From the NCBI GenBank assembly GCA_025331125.1, contig JAOALB010000001.1:744001-808000 (forward strand): a stretch of DNA of 64,000 nucleotides, written 5' to 3'. The position numbers and the translations under genes are program-made. Below the pieces are notes generated by a model. That model ran no database searches. It was not told the origin of the DNA and worked only from the letters and a program-made list of their open reading frames with translations. This stretch comes from Mycogone perniciosa. Taxonomy: Eukaryota > Ascomycota > Sordariomycetes > Hypocreales > Hypocreaceae. Of this stretch, positions 23,213 through 34,668 are shown piece by piece. The first letter of the stretch is position 1. Each line of letters opens with the position of its first letter.

Positions 23213-26200
23213 TTTCGTCTCTCGGTGAAGAAGCGGGGGAAAAGGGCTGTGGTGGTATGTAGTAGTGAAACGTCAAGGTAAATACGGACGATCAGAGGCC
23301 AAAAAAGCAAGAAAAGGGATCGTAGAAAATGAGCTAAGGGGGGTTAATGGGCCAGGATATTGCAGAGGCCCGCAATGTTGATAGGACAAAGAGGAGTTTC
23401 TCGTCTACGAGTACTCGTAAGGTTTGGGGAGGAGAGGCGAGAGGGGTAATGAAGTGGCGCGCGCGGCTGCAGCTCAAAAGCCGACCAAAGAGAGCTGTTC
23501 GATAGTACCGTTGGTCGCAGATTTTGTTTTGTCTGTCCTAGGGGCGGAAAGGGTAGGGGGAGAAAAAAGGTCCATTAGTATTCGGTCCTTCGTCCCGATG
23601 CGCCAACGCCACCTTTTGGGGGCTCTCGCTCTAGGGGCTGAACGTGCTGTAAAGTTGCCTGTAGTACGAAGTAGTGGACTCCATATTAGTCGGCCAACAA
23701 ACTGCGCGATGCTACGACAACATATCGAACTCGTAGATGATTCTTCGATTCCCTTCTTTGCCAAGTAGTACAGTAGTATTACTACACACCCCCAGAGCTT
23801 CTACTCCCCTTCGAGTCTCCATCCTTCATGCACACGAATAGCAAGCCTCTCCGTTCTGCGAGATTGCCAGCGAGATGAGAGTGTTAATGCGACGTCTCTG
23901 GCACATGCTTGCCAAGAAAGAATATGCCGACAATGACGCCATAACACAAGCAGCTTGCAGACACCAAGCCTTTGAATGAATAATCATTTCACATGGTGTT
24001 CGCTTAACAGTTAGTAATACTACCTGACTCGTCAAGGCGAGGTACGAAGTATTACGAAGACCGTACGAAGTAGTAAACTTCTTCAGCCTCAGCCCGCCAA
24101 GACTGAGAAAATCTCTTCTAGAAATCTTCAGGAACTTTCGCGATTGCGATTGTGGTGGCTTTCTCATCCGAGCCTGTGCCGAAGTCCAAGCGCCCTATCA
24201 GCCACGCTTCGGTGTGTCTCGGAGTATCCGTCAATGTCTGAGCCAAGATAGTAGCGGCATACCTTACTTTCGTACCTGCTGCAAGGCGGCCTCCCCTCAC
24301 GCTATCTGTACCTAATAGTACTCCGTACCTACCTACAGATCTGCGACGGACGTTTTGGCGTTGCGACAAAAGAGATCCATGAAAGGAGAGGACGCTGTAC
24401 ATAAATAGATTCCCCCCCTCTAGCTGTGATGATGTCATCGCGTCTGTTCCGATGTTCTCTTTCCAAATACGGAGTACTACTACATGTGATATATCGGTTG
24501 CCCCCTTGGGCTAATCAAACGAAAACGCCATCCAGATGGCAAATCGCCGCTGGGACCAAACGGCTGAAGCGCGGGCGCAAACGTTTCTGCTAGTACTTTA
24601 CCTGCACGATGTATCGCTTCTCGACGGGCCATACTAACGGTAGCGGCGATCCTTACGAAGAAGGCAAAAGGAAAGGCAAGAAAAAAAAACGAGAACCCAC
24701 CGTGGTCGCGTGATAATAGGTTCAGCCAAACCAAAATCCTCCACCGCCATTATCATATCTCCGTCTCCAACAACGGATACGAAGTTAGTACACTCCGCGC
24801 CACAATATATACTTCCTCGCCGCCATGTACTCGTAGATACGCATCGGTTCGAACATCCCCCACTGCGAATTGACTTTTGATACGATGTGGATACGAAGAC
24901 GACGGTCGAAACGGTGTTATATCGGGGGCACTCCCGTTGGATTCTATCGGCCGCAAATTCCTTGATTAATAACACGCGGAGTATTCACAGAGGAGGGCGT
25001 ACGGAGTTTTACGCCCGGGAGACTGTTAGATGCAGGAAGGGACCAGGATTGTGGTTGGAGAAAACGCCATTGACCCAACGTGCATCGATTATTTGGGACC
25101 CACGATGTCCATGTCGTTTGTGGTGCGAAATACACAATGAGTGAGACTGGCTGACGGCTTAAACCATATCCCATTAGTCTTCCTCTGAAGAGACTCTTGA
25201 ATTCTGGGGTGGTTTCTGATACCGGCGAACCCCGATGCCCACGGAGGTCGTGCGGGGCCGCCATTGCCGATATGCTCCGTCCGTATCATTTGATCTGACT
25301 TGCGTGCAGGCCGTCTGACGTGCAGCAGGCGGCCATGTCAACGCTGTGGGTAATAGAGGGACGTCAGGCCTTTAATACTAATCCGTCTATAATAATGAAT
25401 GGGCGTCACCGCCGCGGTTGTTTGTCCTGTCCGTATTGGTAACATGAAGGTCACTCTCGTAACAGCGAGATGCGCTCAGCACACCAGCAGTTGTTAGAGA
25501 CTTAGGACCTTGAAAGTCGACTATGCGAAGTAGAGAGAGGATTGCGCCCTATTCCATCTACTACGAGTAGTGCTTCATCTATCGCCAGGGTGTAGATATC
25601 ACATTATTGTTTTGGCATGAGATATCAATTATACCCAGCCCCATCTGTAGCCGAGGCACAGCCAAGAAGTACTATTACCTAGTACTACGAGTAGTATCTA
25701 AACCTAGGCGAACCAACCCCTGCTGGCATAAACATGGTGGCGGGTCGATGTTACTGACGCGCGCTAGCAATACTACATAGGGCCAGGGCTAGCCCTGAGC
25801 GGAGTGAGGTCGCTCGATTTGATGGTGACCTGTCTGTGCCAGAACGTCCATGGAAATCCGGGGGGCCAGGAGTGGGAGCTGACGCTAGACCGCCAAATCA
25901 GCACTGCCGGGGCGCGCAGACGGTGCTGAAGTTTGCGGTGGCTTGCTGCATGGCAGGCGCTGCTTCAGGCACAGGTACAGAAGGCCGCTCGCTATGACGG
26001 GATATGACTACTGCTCTAGTAGTAGTATGTAGATAGACATGGCCGCAGATCGAACCGCTGCGGGGGTTAATGTCGCGATGTTGGCTCAGCGCCAAAGCGC
26101 CTCGTCTGTCATGAGGTTTACGAGTACCTTAGTCGACTGGTGATCAGCGAGTGATTACTGGCGCAAGCCCTCAAGCATTGTCTCATACATAGGCATGTCT

Positions 26201-28268
26201 CGACGCCAGGGCGGTTCTTTTGTACGTATGTATGTACATGGGCGGAGACCTCCGCCTCTTTTTTTTTTGTCTCAACCAAGCAAGCAAGCAAACAGCATCA
26301 CGGCCAATGGCAACTGGTGCTGTCCTGTCCTAAGGCGAATCACATACGAGTATGCCAATGATACTAGGTACCGATAATTACAAGTACTCCTACTCCGCAT
26401 TTTGTCCGCTGATCGTCTCCGCTAAATTCGCCTTTGCCCAAAAGATTCGGTTAGGAAGACGATAGAGCACAAACTGAGCAAGCTGGCAGTGCAGCTTGCA
26501 CGTCGGGAATTAGTATTAGCAGTGGCAATACTACATCAACGCCCAGGAAATGTTCCTAATCTGCCAAGCGGGCTATTGTTTGCGCAACCTTAAGAACTTC
26601 CATGTTGTTGTTCTTACTATTATACGTCGAAGGCTCTTAAGTCAGCTTAGTAGTAGCAGCACTCCGTGGTACTACCAAGGTACGAATAAGACTACTATGA
26701 CTTCGGTTGTTGAAAGGAATTACAAGGTACGTGGTCCGTTTTAGTAATCGCCTTTACCGGGCGAGCGAGAAAAAACAAGAAGAAGAAAAGAAAGGAAAGA
26801 AAAAAATCCTACCGATGGGCTCCGAGCGTATTGGCGCATGATGCTAGAACAGCCGTCGCGTTGATGGCGCCTCACCGTCCGTCTCAACCGCCCGATTTGG
26901 GCAACAAGATGAGGGGAAAACACAATCCAATTCCGTTTCCGTAGAGGACGGCATATCTTCAGACCTTTCTCGTGCATGCTCTGATTCCGTTTCAATACGC
27001 ATTACTCAATACGGAGTATGCGGAGGACGCGCGACCTTACCTTGTCCGAATAACACTCACATTAGCTTCAGGTAGCCCAAAAGCGGCCTTTGCTCCTTGA
27101 CAACCGGCGCCGAAGCACGGCAAAGATATAATATGGAAGTAGTATCCATCTTCCACCATGCCTTTTATACCGTGGCCACCTGCTGCTGTTATTGTCGTCC
27201 ATGCGTCGCTGACCACCGGCTTGACAGACTTGAGCTGACTGGCATTTATGTAATACTACCTAGTACTCGTAGCTTCTTACGAAGGTCGTCATCATCACGC
27301 CTATCTCCAGTACGTGTATTAGTGGGAACAGCCGAGGTTAGAAGAAAGACGCCAATAGAACCGCTCGTAATGCTACTGGTGCCACTGTCGTCTCTCAATT
27401 TTCGTCACGATTCACATACTAGTACTCCGTACGGTGTATATCCATACTCAATACTCAATACCATCGCCAAGTTGAGAAGTAGAGGTGGAAAAGCAAAGGA
27501 GCAGCAATATCAAGCCCCTAAAATGGACTAATAAAATACTCGTACTAATCCCATCGACAGAGTGTCACCAGATGATATCCACAATGCTCATAGAGAACTA
27601 CTCGTGCCTAAGTACATACTACTCCGTACCACCTGCGAGTACGGAGTACTCCATCCTGATCACAGTCTCGGCCCTGCTCCTCCTCGTCTCCCGCATCAAC
27701 CACACCACACACCCCATTTTTTAACCCTGGCGATGGTCCAAGTGCCCAGCCTTTCTGCACGCCCCTGTTCAGATAGATGGCAGACGCCCCTCCGCCCAAG
27801 CGTTGCCTCTGGTCTGATCCAGCGCAGCCGACTGGGTGGACGACGAGACCTCCGGCCCCAAAAGTCCGCCTCTCTTCTCCCAGCGGCTGCTAAATCTACT
27901 TGGAAAGCGCCCAGCTGCCCCTCTACTCCATACCACCGCATTGCTCTCCTGATCGATCACAAAACAAAGTCAACCCTCGACAAATCCCACCGAATCTTAC
28001 CTGTCTCTACTCGTACTCTTGCAGCCTTCTGGCCGTGGTGGACCACTAGTTTCGCATCCAAGCATCGCCTACAGTTCTTGGTTCACAGGTCCACTGCTCC
28101 GCTTACGCAGCACCGTTGGTTCCGAAGTACCCTTTGACAACGTCCCGAGGCGCTCGAGGCTCGTTGTCCGCTTTGATGTCGACGAAAACAGCCATCCGGT
28201 CCTGAATTGCCATCGCGAAGCCTAGACACCCAATTGCTACTGCCGCGCGCGCACTCTCCATCATCATC
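23213..28268. other. 5-kb gene-free region between CIA2 and a Zn2Cys6 regulator
   Basis: No reading frame here resembles a known protein, and none is clearly better than those on the opposite strand. The stretch is rich in short palindromes: TACGGAGTA/TACTCCGTA near 24319, 24468, 27010, 27423, 27620 and 27640; TACGAAGTA near 23665 and 24042-24070; and ACTACGAGTAGT near 25559 and 25685. The last ~700 bp is probably the promoter and leader of the divergent regulator; frames there (27562-28137) look like translated leader. Confidence 0.5.
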
Positions 28269-31200
28269 ATGTCCGCCAACGATGCTTCCGTGCGGCGCAT
28301 CCTGCCGCAGGACTCGCAGACCGGCCAGAGCGCCCACATGAACACCTTTGCCTTTGCGCCTCAGCAATATCCCCAGAGGGAGGCCCAGAAGAGTGAGAAA
28401 CGAGTCCTGCGGATGTATCCTGTCATCTTGCGTCGCCGGCTAACATTGCGATCCTTCGTCACAGATTATGTCTTCGTTGACGAACACAATCGTCACAAGC
28501 GGCTTAAGGGTTCGACCCCCACGCATACCATGCCCTTACCACCGCGGATTTACAAGCATTGCTGACACACCATTGCAGTTATGAGGGCCTGCGAGGGCTG
28601 CCGGAGAAGAAAGATCAAATGCGATGCCGCCACCACGAATACTTGGCCCTGCTCTGCCTGTATCAGGCTCAAGCTTCACTGCGTCCGACCGAATGGATAC
28701 GATGGCTCCACCGACTCGACGACCTACGAGACTCTCATATCCCCGACCAGCCAGTTCCAACACATGACTATGCCGACGCAAGCCTCCCAGGCGCAAATCC
28801 CCTCTTCCAAGTCAGAAACCAACATGTATACGCCGCAGGCTGGCTATCATGACCCAAACACGGCATCGTTTCAGACGCTTTCCTACGATCCCTCCCAATC
28901 GCAGCACAACATTCACTACACCACGGTTCCGTCGTCCATGTCCCTTGTAGATCAGCATGTCACCGCTCAGGATGCCTTTCCCACGCCGCCTATGCAGCAG
29001 GCGTCACAGCCGGGCTCTTCTCCTGGAGCCTATTCCGTCGACTCTTACCAACAGCAGGATCTTGCGGACCTCCTAGGCGGGCTTAAGGTCAATGAAATTG
29101 GAACGGGTAGGGCAACCCTGTTGATTAACGTGGATTCGAGTGATCACGGCTGATTTTCATTGACATCAATAGCTCCATATCTAAGGAACAAGGCATCATT
29201 TAGACGGGAGGAGCCAGCGGTTGAGGATGACGATGATTTTGGTAGTGTGTTGCCTCCCATATTGTCCCGCGCAGGCCATAAGATTCGGATACCACCCGAA
29301 TTGATGCCAGATGACGCAGCGGCTATACACTACTTCGATCTCTACTTTACCCACGTCCATCCTTACGTTCCTGTCTTGAACCGGTCGCTCTTCTATCGCC
29401 AATGGGCCACTGCAAGAGATTCGATATCGCCGCTGATTCTTGAAGCCTTGTTTGCCATTGGCGGACGCTTGGCGGATGATCCAGCCCAAGGCCAGCAGTG
29501 GTTGGCACTCGCTGGGAGTAGGTGCCCTCTCGCATTTTTTACTTGGGTAGTTTGGAAACTGACGGGGTGGAAATAGGACACGCCGATGCTTTTATGGATG
29601 TTCCCAGATTGAGTACTCTGCAGGCACTGTTAATGATTCTCAAGGCTCGAGAAGCTGCTCCGAAGCGCGGCTACTACTACCGCTCATGGATGACGGTTGT
29701 TCAATGCGTCCAGATGGGCAAAGATCTAGGACTGGAGGAGCACTATGATGATCACCAATCGGGCCGGCTCTGCGAGTATAATCCCATAGAATGCCAACTA
29801 CGCACGCGCATATGGCAGACGATATTTGTTTGCGAAGTTATGGTTGGAACCCCGCAAGGTGAGTGATGGTCAAGCATCCTTTTTATAATGCCCTCGATCG
29901 AGGTGGTTAGTTAACACATCCGCTCAACAAAACAGGCCGTTATAATCTAGCCGTGGATATCGATTCAGTCGACTTTGACACACCGAAACCTATCCCCGGC
30001 GGAGACGACGCTGAGTACCACATCTCACGAAACTTCACGTACTTTGCCCGAAATGTGCGCAATGTCGCCATATTGAGCAATGCCTACATGAAGCTCAAGA
30101 AGCGGAAGGACTGGGGAATCGACCCGGAATTCCAACAGCTGGATCAAACCTTCAACAGACTTCTAGCTGAGCTTCCGGCCGACCTTAGTGTTTCATTTCC
30201 TCCGGATGGCTCGGCCCCATGGCTGCCGTCATCATTCCTCGGCAACTTTCACTCATATTATTATCTTACTCTGATATTGTTCCACCGTCCACAACTTTCG
30301 TTCCTCGATCCGACCACGCATGAGGCGCAGTGGAAGCATCACATGTTGATATGCTACAACTCAGCCAAGGCTCTTTGCCGTCTCCAAGAGGCCATCTTGA
30401 CGTCATTTGGGCTCACGGGATTACAATGCATGCAGCGTGGCTTCAGTTTCACGGTGTATGCGGGCCTCTCCTGCATTGTTCTCCATCTCGTAAGCCCACC
30501 ATCCCCCACGCAGCGGATAAGCACAATTTCTTGGTGGCCATCCTAACGCTGTACACAGGTAGCAATCGTATCACCGGATCCTGATCTCCATACTGATGCG
30601 AGGGAGTACTTCACTCGTCACATGAGGATTATGGAGAAGGTGATGGACGTGTGGCCAATGCCAGAACTACAGAGACAGATTGATGCTGTTCGAGAAGCTT
30701 TTTCGTCTGACATTAGGAAACCATTCGCTCTAAAACCATCGTTCCCATATGGGAGCCCACATCCATCAAACAGTGCCAGTCCTTCAAGCTATCGCCCAGG
30801 TATGGGGCGCGCAGGCTCCATGGAACAACATTTGGACACAAGCGGCGCCCACACAGTCAGTTACATGAGACACCCTATATCACCTCCAATATCCACCGGT
30901 GGTCTAGACAGCAAGAGTGACTCCCCATCTACACAGTCACTCGTTATGATGCCACAAGTAAGCCAGGGGGCGGGCCTGCAGCCGACTATGACATTGCCGG
31001 AGCAGCCGACTTGGAACCCGGCTCGGATTTTTGAGTAAGCACGTTTAACCTCATCCCAGCTTCAGCCAACTAACAAATGGCCAGACAATGGAGCACCACA
31101 TTTGGTACGCCCGCACACTCAGAGCCCGATTCCGTATCTCAAGTCAATTCTCTGAACATTGCGTCATCTTCAGGTGCCCCTGAAGTGTCCACGCTTGAGG

Positions 31201-31391
31201 ATATTCAAGCCGTGACTGCCTCGTTGCCGGCTAGCTCACAACATAGCATCCCTCAACCGCAATACGCCGTTGCTCCGGTGCCTAGCTTCGTGACGCCTGC
31301 TATGTGGCAGGAGTCAGTGGCTAGTGTATACGAAGGTGGTCTCAAGCGGACCTGGGATTATGACGGATCCTCAGTAATGAAGCGCCGTTAA
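28269..31391 (+). CDS. Zn2Cys6 fungal-specific transcription factor
   Basis: Eight exons (28269-28392, 28465-28509, 28579-29106, 29173-29517, 29577-29858, 29936-30489, 30559-31034, 31085-31391) join to 886 residues. The DNA-binding cluster has six cysteines at about C61, C64, C71, C81, C84 and C91, in the order CxxC-x6-C-x9-C-xx-C-x6-C, preceded by the start of a basic segment (NRHKRLK). The middle (about residues 250-620) is a fungal-specific TF domain, recognisable from IPPELMPDDAAAIHYFDLYF, the following HVHPYVPVLNRS and SWMTVVQCVQMGKDLGL. A Gln/Ser/Pro-rich linker and tail flank it; the protein ends in a basic KRR. It is a nuclear regulator whose target genes I cannot name; no metabolic cluster lies beside it. 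Introns 1, 2 and 7 rest on protein continuity. The second donor (GTTCGA) is weak. Confidence 0.88.
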
Positions 31392-32123
31392 CGAAGCCCA
31401 TTTTTTTTCTTCGGCTACTCCGACGCTACCGGCGCGTACGACTCGGCGATTTATCGATTGACTTGCACATCCATATCAATCCACCACCATACTTACGACA
31501 TACGTTTTACATGATAAGATTTTTTTTAGTGCTATTACCTCATGTATACTTATCTAAGAATTGTCTTTCTTTCTTAGGGCTGCTGTGGTGACCCAAGGTC
31601 AGCCATCACCACGTTTTCTAGGGTTTGCGAGGACAAGGAAAAGCGGTGAGACGGGACTGGAAAAGCAATTTTTGTTACGAAAGCGAAGCCCAGTGGGCTA
31701 TGTGCCGATGGCAGGATCATAGGTACATAATGAGGTTATGATGGATTGGGCGGGTGGCGTTGATGGGTGATCTGATTATCTCCCTGACTCGGATTATTAT
31801 TCCCTTGATTTCATTTCATCTCATTTACTGATTCATTTTGTTTATACACTTTTTGCGGATACATTCCTACATAAAACTCGTGCTGGGGAGGTTTGGAATA
31901 CTAGCATGTATACTACCCCATTGTGGTGTTGTGATACTTTGGGCTTCCTTGTCTTGTGAGCTTTATGGTAGATTCTCCCGGCATCGAACAGCAATCGGCC
32001 TACTACAGAATACGAGTACGGTTCACATACTATCACGAAAATAATACTCGGTTCTTCGGGTATAGATTCTGTGGGGAAGGGAGAACGTCTGTGCAGCGAC
32101 ATGTCTTGTGGGGTGCAGCACGT
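31392..32123. other. 3' flank of the Zn2Cys6 regulator
   Basis: The stretch holds the 3' end of the regulator and then sequence up to the MITE. Short frames on both strands overlap and are not recognisable. Nothing else stands out. Confidence 0.5.
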
Positions 32124-32125
32124 TA

Positions 32126-32514
32126 CAGTCGGTCCGCAAAAGTTTCGCGTCATATACTAACAGTATATACAAAACTCACTATATTTAGAAGTCCATAATA
32201 CTATAAGAATAAATATATAAAAATAACATAAAGTAATAAGTAGGTATTTTATTAAATAAATATCATTGTATATAAATGTTTATATATTATATACTTACCT
32301 TTATTAGGTTATTTAATTTTAAAGTTAATACTTAATATCCTTAACAATTTTTTCCTAGTATAATTTTTTAACGTAATTGCTATATTGGGTATGCGCTATA
32401 TTATAGCGCTTAACATCACTATATTCCTAGCGTATATCCCCTGTAATTTAGTGCTGAAAAATGCAGGTTTGTATATGTTATAAGGTACAACTCGAAACTT
32501 TTGCGGACCCACTG
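32126..32514. mobile_element. MITE, Tc1/mariner-like, 389 bp, with TA target duplication
   Basis: The ends form terminal inverted repeats of 25 bp with two mismatches: the left end begins CAGTCGGTCCGCAAAAGTTT at 32126, and the right end, read on the minus strand from 32514, begins CAGTGGGTCCGCAAAAGTTT. Both ends are flanked by TA (32124-32125 and 32515-32516), the target duplication of Tc1/mariner elements. The interior is strongly AT-rich and has no usable reading frame. It holds a further palindrome at 32393-32409 (GCGCTATA/TATAGCGC). It is therefore a non-autonomous element that would depend on a transposase elsewhere. The AT-rich interior may reflect RIP or simply the element type. The near-identical ends suggest it is not very old. 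Confidence 0.9.
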
Positions 32515-32516
32515 TA

Positions 32517-33943
32517 GCACCGGATTCAGGTTTGACAATAATAGGAGTACGGAGTACTCCGTAGTATGTACTAATACTCGGAGTATGTAACTTATTACTC
32601 CGTGGAAAAGAAGTGCAACCGAATTGAAGGATTACATAGTGTCAAAACCGGGGTTTGATATGATATTGCTAGTGCCTGGGCAGCATTAGCATGGCAACAG
32701 AGGTTCGCTTCTGGGTGCCCAACGGAACGGACGTACGGCAATATCATCCGGCGTTAAAGGCGGGTCTTTGCTCTTTGCTCATTCACTCTCATGTTCTTTG
32801 GGTTGTACTGCTGATTCTACTATTCGTACATGTACGGAGTAATAGTATGTAGTAGTAGTCATCGTAGGAGATGACGGCGAGAGCGAAGATGTTGCGGGCG
32901 CGCGGAACCCGATGGGATACGCAACGCCGGTGATATATGACACAATTACAGATGTCAAGGGATAGGATTGGACAGAAGAACAAAGGCTCCCCCTTTGTCC
33001 TTTTCTTCCTGGGGTTATCTATTGGAATTTTTGGCATCGGTGAGGCTGGTTGGTGTTGGGCATCGGCGCGTTTCGGAGGCCGGGGTCCCCTCTTGCGGAT
33101 TACGGAGGGGGGCGTGTCGATTTCTTTTCCTTTTTATCCATGGACCAGAACAGAATCAGGTTTGTGGCGCTGGCGAATTAATTCCGTGGAAGAAGGGGGG
33201 GATAATTGTCTGGGGAACTTTTTGAAAAGGACGGGGGTTCATACATGCTAGCAGTAGTAGTAGTAATACATGTCAAATCAAACCTGCCTGCGTACGGCAG
33301 ATGGACGATACATGATGGATGCATGATGGATGTCGGCTAGCTGTTTGCATTGATTACTTGAGCTAGTTATTATTTTTTAATTATTTCGTTAGATCGAAGG
33401 GGAGTACGGAGTAGGGTCGAAGGAGCCCGAAAGGGAAATCATATATTAATTAATAGAGGACAAGTGCATTAGCTTCATGTAGCTCTTTTGTTTTCTTTGT
33501 GTGGCATTGCCGAGGCAGGCTAAGACTGCTTTCTACATACTTTATCCCTACTGCATCTGTTGTCTGTGTTGTTTTGGTGCCAAGTAGGACATGTGAGAAA
33601 GCGCAATATACGGAGTCCTGGTGCTATGTATGAGGTGCCTGCATATGTATGCAGCGTGATGGTGCTTGGCGTTTGATTTTGACATGTCATGGATTTGGGA
33701 TGTGTTTGTAGGTTTGGCTCGGTAGTTTTGAGGGTGTGGATGGATAGATGCTGTGCTATGTAACTTGTGTATGGAATGTGATGGTAGTATCAGATAGTAT
33801 GATGATGTTCACACGTCTCTCACTCTCTGCCAGGGATACTTGCTGCACAGCACGATAAATTGCATCTGCTACTCCCAAGTCGTCTTTCTTTCGTTTGCAC
33901 GTGTTCGGTCCCCCATCGCCTGATTCGGGAAGTGGGCAGCCAA
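32517..33943. other. Intergenic stretch right of the MITE
   Basis: No gene is supported. A perfect 16-bp palindrome lies at 32548-32563, with further TACGGAGTA copies near 32833 and 33404. Two overlapping plus frames (32937-33251) look like chance. A small direct repeat of ATGATGGATGC type lies near 33312. Confidence 0.5.
32548..32563. repeat. Perfect 16-bp palindrome TACGGAGTACTCCGTA
   Basis: Two copies of the dispersed TACGGAGTA motif overlap tail to tail to make a perfect palindrome, 32 bp right of the MITE target duplication. It is the fullest form of the motif in the window. Confidence 0.95.
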
Positions 33944-34027
33944 GACATATCGTAGCCGAGCGATTTTAAGCATAAATATCTTGGCTCCAAGGATCCCGTG
34001 GATGTGGGTTCGAGTCCGGTGTTGTTT
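33944..34027 (+). pseudogene. Class-II tRNA-like relic (Leu/Ser type)
   Basis: The stretch keeps the D-arm box (TAGCCGAGCG), a variable-arm-like hairpin ATCC-CGT-GGAT and a T-loop box (GGGTTCGAGTCC) in the order and spacing of tRNA-Leu or tRNA-Ser. The anticodon hairpin CTTGG/CCAAG has a loop of only two bases, the T-stem pairs poorly, and the acceptor ends do not pair. It is best read as a decayed tRNA gene, with changes such as G to A and C to T in the D-arm. The isotype cannot be told because the anticodon loop is lost. Confidence 0.5.
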
Positions 34028-34259
34028 CTTTCCTTTGCGTGTGTTGGATAGATTGCTTTCGCTGTTCCTTTGTTAGACCAACAGACCTTACTGAACCTTG
34101 TATGTGCCGGGTTAGCATTCCTCTTGAGATGTTAACCGAGGCGTCATTTCACCTGCTAGTACTTGTAATTAAGTCAAGTTGGCTATGAAGGGCTGATGAT
34201 GGAACGTTTCTCTCGGAGACTTGTTTGGGTGGAGCTCTGTTGGATTGCAGACGAACCCT

Positions 34260-34470
34260 TGCTCTGGCAGTTGTGGTTCTGCTTTTCTTTGTGACTCTGC
34301 TTTCATCTATGGCTTTGCTTTCCTTTGTTTGTCGCTCTGCTTTCCATTGTCATTCTGCCTTCTTTTGTACTCTGCTTTTCGTTGTGACTGTGCATTTGTT
34401 TGTTACTTGCTTTCCTTTGTTACTTGCTTTCCTTTGTTACTTGCTTTCCTTTGTTACTTGCTTTCCTCTG
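34260..34470 (+). repeat. CT-rich tandem array with four exact 17-bp units
   Basis: Four exact head-to-tail copies of TTTGTTACTTGCTTTCC occupy 34399-34466. Upstream, from about 34265, are six or more degenerate units of the TCTGCTTTCCTTTGTNNC type with a period of about 17-20 bp. The reading frames through it (34221-34676) code for Leu/Cys/Phe-rich strings and are a by-product of the repeat. Confidence 0.85.
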
Positions 34471-34668
34471 TAACTCTGCTGTTGCGGTTGTATTATAGTA
34501 TTATAAACCCTGGCCGCATCATGTCGTGGAGCTATCTATCCACAGTAATGGGAGTCTGTTATAGTAATCAGAGTTTGCTGTTGCAAGAGACTTTATATGT
34601 GCTTGTTACTCATCTTCTAATGCGCAAACATCACCAACTATTGCCTTCCATCCCAAAACATATTCATT

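Noticed and set aside
27562..28137. 191-codon plus frame upstream of the Zn2Cys6 regulator
   Set aside because: No protein-like pattern; it lies where the leader of the regulator is expected.
34399..34466. Regular short repeats as a possible CRISPR-like array
   Set aside because: The units are contiguous without spacers, and the genome is a fungal nucleus; this is a plain tandem repeat.
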